A stretch of 64,000 nucleotides of DNA from JALZUR01 sp965205365. GTDB taxonomy: Bacteria; Bdellovibrionota; Bdellovibrionia; Bdellovibrionales; UBA1609. Made by a program: the position numbers and the translations under genes. The stretch is taken from the NCBI GenBank assembly GCA_965205365.1, contig CBDBGT010000011.1, forward strand, positions 310,001-374,000, written 5' to 3'. Shown piece by piece: positions 61,460-64,000 of this stretch. Positions within the stretch are counted from its first letter, which is position 1. Every line of letters starts with the position of its first letter. The notes beneath the pieces were generated by a model. That model saw only the letters and a list, made by a program, of their open reading frames with translations. It was not told the origin of the DNA and ran no database searches.

Positions 61460-62338
61460 CTAAGTCCCCTGTTCTTTAAAAAACAAGGTCACTTCTAACA
61501 CACCTTCATGAGATAGATCAAAGCTTATGTCCCCACCCATTTTCTCCATAATCTCTTTAGTAAGCTTTAAACCTACTCCACTACCATCTATGGATTGAAA
61601 TGCTCTCAAATTTTTTTCAAATTCTTTAATGGAAACAGGAAATTTACGCCCTCCTGGCGTAGAACAACAGATTCCAATATAGCCTTTCTGACTCTTTTTT
61701 TTTGCAAAAACCACCTCTAAGGCCCCTGCGTGAGTTAATGCGTTTTGAATTAAATTAATTAAAATACTCCTTACTGCTGCTGTATCTGCTATAATATTTA
61801 ATCCATCCTCTATCTTAAAGGAAAGATCAGGCCACAAAGGCCTTATATAATTAATCTGTTTACAAAAATCTAAATTTTCAAATATAAACTTTCTATTATT
61901 CTCATATGTAGCTTGTAATGCATTTTGTAACTGTTGATTAAGCCTTATTCCAATTTGTTGAATTTCTTTTACCTCACTTCTTAATGTGGGCTCTAAAACC
62001 TTTAAGGATAAACGCTCAAGCATCAATCTTAATGCTGATATGGTAGCTTTTAAATCATGAGTAAATAAAGACAAAAAGTTTTTACGCTCTCTTAGAATTT
62101 TATTTTCTTTAACAATAAAATAAATTAACGCCAAGGCTCCTATAATAAGGCAAGCATAAAGTGTCAGTCCTTCATACATAAGCATTTTCTGATGACTCAA
62201 TATTACAGATTCAGACTTAAGATTTAAATTTTTCAAAGATTCTAATTGCCTAAAGCTAAAAATCACCCACCATGTAAGAAGCGCCAATGTAAACACTACC
62301 CAAAAAATAAAAGCTATAAACAACCAAACTCTTTTCAT
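61460..62338 (-). CDS. Sensor histidine kinase in the haem operon
   Basis: A 292-residue kinase. Two membrane helices (about 5-28 and 57-76) enclose a loop of only about 28 residues, so sensing is likely within the membrane or by partner proteins. The phosphoacceptor His 94 lies in LFTHDLKATISAL. The ATPase domain has NLIQNALTHAG, a PGG segment and SGVGLKLTKEIMEKMGG. It is 23 bp after hemL. No PAS or HAMP domain is visible. Confidence 0.92.
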   Translation of the reverse strand: MKRVWLFIAFIFWVVFTLALLTWWVIFSFRQLESLKNLNLKSESVILSHQKMLMYEGLTLYACLIIGALALIYFIVKENKILRERKNFLSLFTHDLKATISALRLMLERLSLKVLEPTLRSEVKEIQQIGIRLNQQLQNALQATYENNRKFIFENLDFCKQINYIRPLWPDLSFKIEDGLNIIADTAAVRSILINLIQNALTHAGALEVVFAKKKSQKGYIGICCSTPGGRKFPVSIKEFEKNLRAFQSIDGSGVGLKLTKEIMEKMGGDISFDLSHEGVLEVTLFFKEQGT

Positions 62339-62360
62339 ATTTTACCTTTATAATTTTAAC

Positions 62361-63653
62361 TTAGCATTTAAAGTTTTCATGAGTAAAAAGAGCTGCTTTC
62401 TTAAACTTCTCTAAAGACTCTTCCATAATTTCTATTGTATGAGTGCTTCCTAAAAACCCTACTTCATAACCACTAGGAGCAAGATAAATTTTTTGTTCTA
62501 ATAATGAATTAAAAAAATATTTAAATTTATCCTCATGATCCTTAGGTATTTGTGAAATAGCTCTTATAGGCTCCACTAGATCAACAAACCAAAAAAGTGA
62601 CCCATAAACATGAAGCCTTTTTTCAACACCTTTATCTTTTGCCCAAGAGTTAAAATCTCTTCTAAAAACATGTGTTAGTCTTAAAAATTTATCCCAGACT
62701 CCATGCCTTTTTGCTTTTTTTAAAGTTGCTAATCCTGCAACCATCCCAACAGGATTAGCACTTAATGTTCCTGCTTGATAAACAGGCCCAAGAGGGGCGA
62801 CTAAGTCCATAAGTTCTTTCTTCCCACCATAACAACCTACTGGAAAACCACCACCAATAATTTTACCATAAGTAATTAAGTCCGGGCTGATATTTAATTT
62901 CTCTGCCATTCCACCTAAACCAACTCTAAAACCAGAAATAACTTCATCAAAAATAATAAGAACTCCATTCTTACGAGCTATCCCAACCACATCTTTTATA
63001 AAGTCCTCCCTTTGCTCTAATAAACCAAAGTTTGCAGGCAGAGGCTCTAAAATCACAGCAGCTAAATTATTTTTATTTATCTGAACAACTTCTTCAAAAG
63101 TCTTTATATCATTTAAAGGACAAACCAGTGTTTGCGCTGCTGTAGATTTTGCAATCCCTACAGAGCTTGCCGCACTCTTACCAGCTAGGCCACTACCTGA
63201 TTGAACTAAAAGAGAATCCACATGACCGTGATAACAACCTTCAAACTTTAATATCTTATCTTTTCCTGTAGCACCTCTGGCCACACGAAGAGCTGACATA
63301 ACAGCCTCTGTTCCTGAACTTACAAACCTGAGCTTTTGCATTGCAGGAATATGCTCACATATCCATTCAGCAAGCTCTAAAGAGTACTGCTCACATGTCC
63401 CACTCGTCCAAAGAGTATTGATCATACGCTCAACTTCTTCTTGAACCTCTGAGTCTCTATGTCCGAGAATTAAAGGGCCAAAACTTTGACAAAAATCTAT
63501 ATACTTATCTCCTTTAACTGAAGTTAAATAAGCCCCTTTTCCCTCTTTAAAGAAAACAGGACTTCCACCAACTGATTTATAAGCCCTTACTGGAGAATGT
63601 ACTCCTCCAGGAGAGACTTTTAAACAACGCTCATTTAATTTAAGTGACTCCAT
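62361..63653 (-). CDS. hemL: Glutamate-1-semialdehyde 2,1-aminomutase
   Basis: A 430-residue PLP enzyme. VSPGGVHSPVRAY is the N-terminal signature; FVSSGTEAVMSALRVAR, IIFDEVISGFRVG and TYGKIIGGGFPVG (PLP-lysine) are present. It makes 5-aminolevulinate by the C5 route, showing that this organism uses glutamyl-tRNA for tetrapyrrole synthesis. It lies 3 bp after the truncated upstream gene. Confidence 0.96.
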   Translation of the reverse strand: MESLKLNERCLKVSPGGVHSPVRAYKSVGGSPVFFKEGKGAYLTSVKGDKYIDFCQSFGPLILGHRDSEVQEEVERMINTLWTSGTCEQYSLELAEWICEHIPAMQKLRFVSSGTEAVMSALRVARGATGKDKILKFEGCYHGHVDSLLVQSGSGLAGKSAASSVGIAKSTAAQTLVCPLNDIKTFEEVVQINKNNLAAVILEPLPANFGLLEQREDFIKDVVGIARKNGVLIIFDEVISGFRVGLGGMAEKLNISPDLITYGKIIGGGFPVGCYGGKKELMDLVAPLGPVYQAGTLSANPVGMVAGLATLKKAKRHGVWDKFLRLTHVFRRDFNSWAKDKGVEKRLHVYGSLFWFVDLVEPIRAISQIPKDHEDKFKYFFNSLLEQKIYLAPSGYEVGFLGSTHTIEIMEESLEKFKKAALFTHENFKC

Positions 63654-63656
63654 ACT

Positions 63657-64000
63657 CTAACCTTTAATGATATCTTTTTTAAACTGCTCTAACGAATATA
63701 TTGGAAAAACTTTAAACTCCTCACTTAAACAATCTTGGTTATCTCTAATAAATGCCTCAACAACATCATATGACCTTCCCATACCTATGAAATGTTTTTT
63801 TAAGCAAAGGCTTTTATTGTATTTAAGAGCCTTAACCATCAACTCTCCACTCATCCATACAAAATAATCTTTACCTAAAAAAGAAGTTTCATTTAATTCA
63901 ACTTCTAAAGCATACGCCTTAACTGTTTGAAAGCCCTTTGGAGCAATCACATCATCATGTGTAAGCCAGTAATGTTGAACTCCTTGAGACAAAAGGTCTC
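63657..64000 (-). CDS. hemD: Possible uroporphyrinogen-III synthase C-terminal fragment (5' end outside window)
   Basis: The frame is open to the window edge, so the start is missing; about 114 residues are visible. The pattern VWMSGELMVKAL, KKHFIGMGRSYDVVEAF and IYSLEQFKKDI resembles the second half of HemD (a S/T-G segment, GxxT-like turn, and the closing P-S-x-E-x-L region). HemD sequences are poorly conserved, so the call leans on its place just before hemL. It could be another small haem-operon protein. Confidence 0.4.
   Translation of the reverse strand, partial: DLLSQGVQHYWLTHDDVIAPKGFQTVKAYALEVELNETSFLGKDYFVWMSGELMVKALKYNKSLCLKKHFIGMGRSYDVVEAFIRDNQDCLSEEFKVFPIYSLEQFKKDIIKG

Overview
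The window is strongly AT-rich, and nearly every gene is a housekeeping gene of a Gram-negative, motile, respiring bacterium. Evidence for an outer membrane and type IV pili includes Lnt, lipoprotein signal sequences, a lytic transglycosylase, PilHIDMNO and a sodium-pumping NQR complex. The order pilH-pilI-pilD-pilM-pilN-pilO matches the myxobacterial pil cluster. Together with AgmX/PglI-type and SPL-family proteins it points to the Bdellovibrionota/Myxococcota grade, perhaps a low-GC Bdellovibrio/Halobacteriovorax relative. This placement is inference from gene content only.

Layout. 1-10544 (minus): one tightly packed run, pyrB-carA-unknown-carB-pilH-pilI-pilD-pilM-pilN-pilO, joining pyrimidine synthesis to pilus assembly; pilO runs off the left edge. 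10747-14300 (minus): fadJ-like and fadI beta-oxidation genes, divergent from maeB-hflX and a 44-residue membrane peptide (14494-18180, plus). 18177-20210: a secreted subtilase. 20589-21608: an intact IS982-family element. 21704-28544 (minus): nqrABCDEF-apbE, a complete Na+-NQR operon with its flavin transferase. 28545-30794: an IS graveyard around a cold-shock gene with a good terminator. 30795-32917 (minus): tmk-holB-tatD. 33033-34185 (plus): secG and an AgmX-like protein. 34245-35312 (minus): an APP1-like phosphatase. 35390-41174: an unknown gene and an SPL-family radical SAM gene, originally about 19 bp apart, now split by two IS630-family elements in tandem, the second of which is itself interrupted by an ISL3-family element. 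41773-43966: a second subtilase convergent with a zinc-ribbon membrane protein. 44004-47892 (plus): lnt-mutS2. 48028-51623 (minus): oppABC without ATPases. 51715-54150: a Slt-type lytic transglycosylase. 54667-56025: a cysteine-rich exported protein. 56179-64000 (minus): a haem operon, hemD?-hemL-histidine kinase-response regulator-hemE-hemN-hemY-hemH.

I see no CRISPR array, tRNA or rRNA. The most notable items are: the nested IS structure, whose reading frame is restored exactly when the ISL3 insertion is removed; a textbook -1 slippery heptamer in the disrupted IS630 transposase; the operon split by these insertions; hflX, whose N-terminal coding region has no canonical start codon; a two-component system inside the haem operon; a ferrochelatase with a six-cysteine insert; an unknown gene translationally coupled to carA; and paralogous subtilases sharing a Ca-site-like loop. 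No clearly new defence or biosynthetic system is visible.
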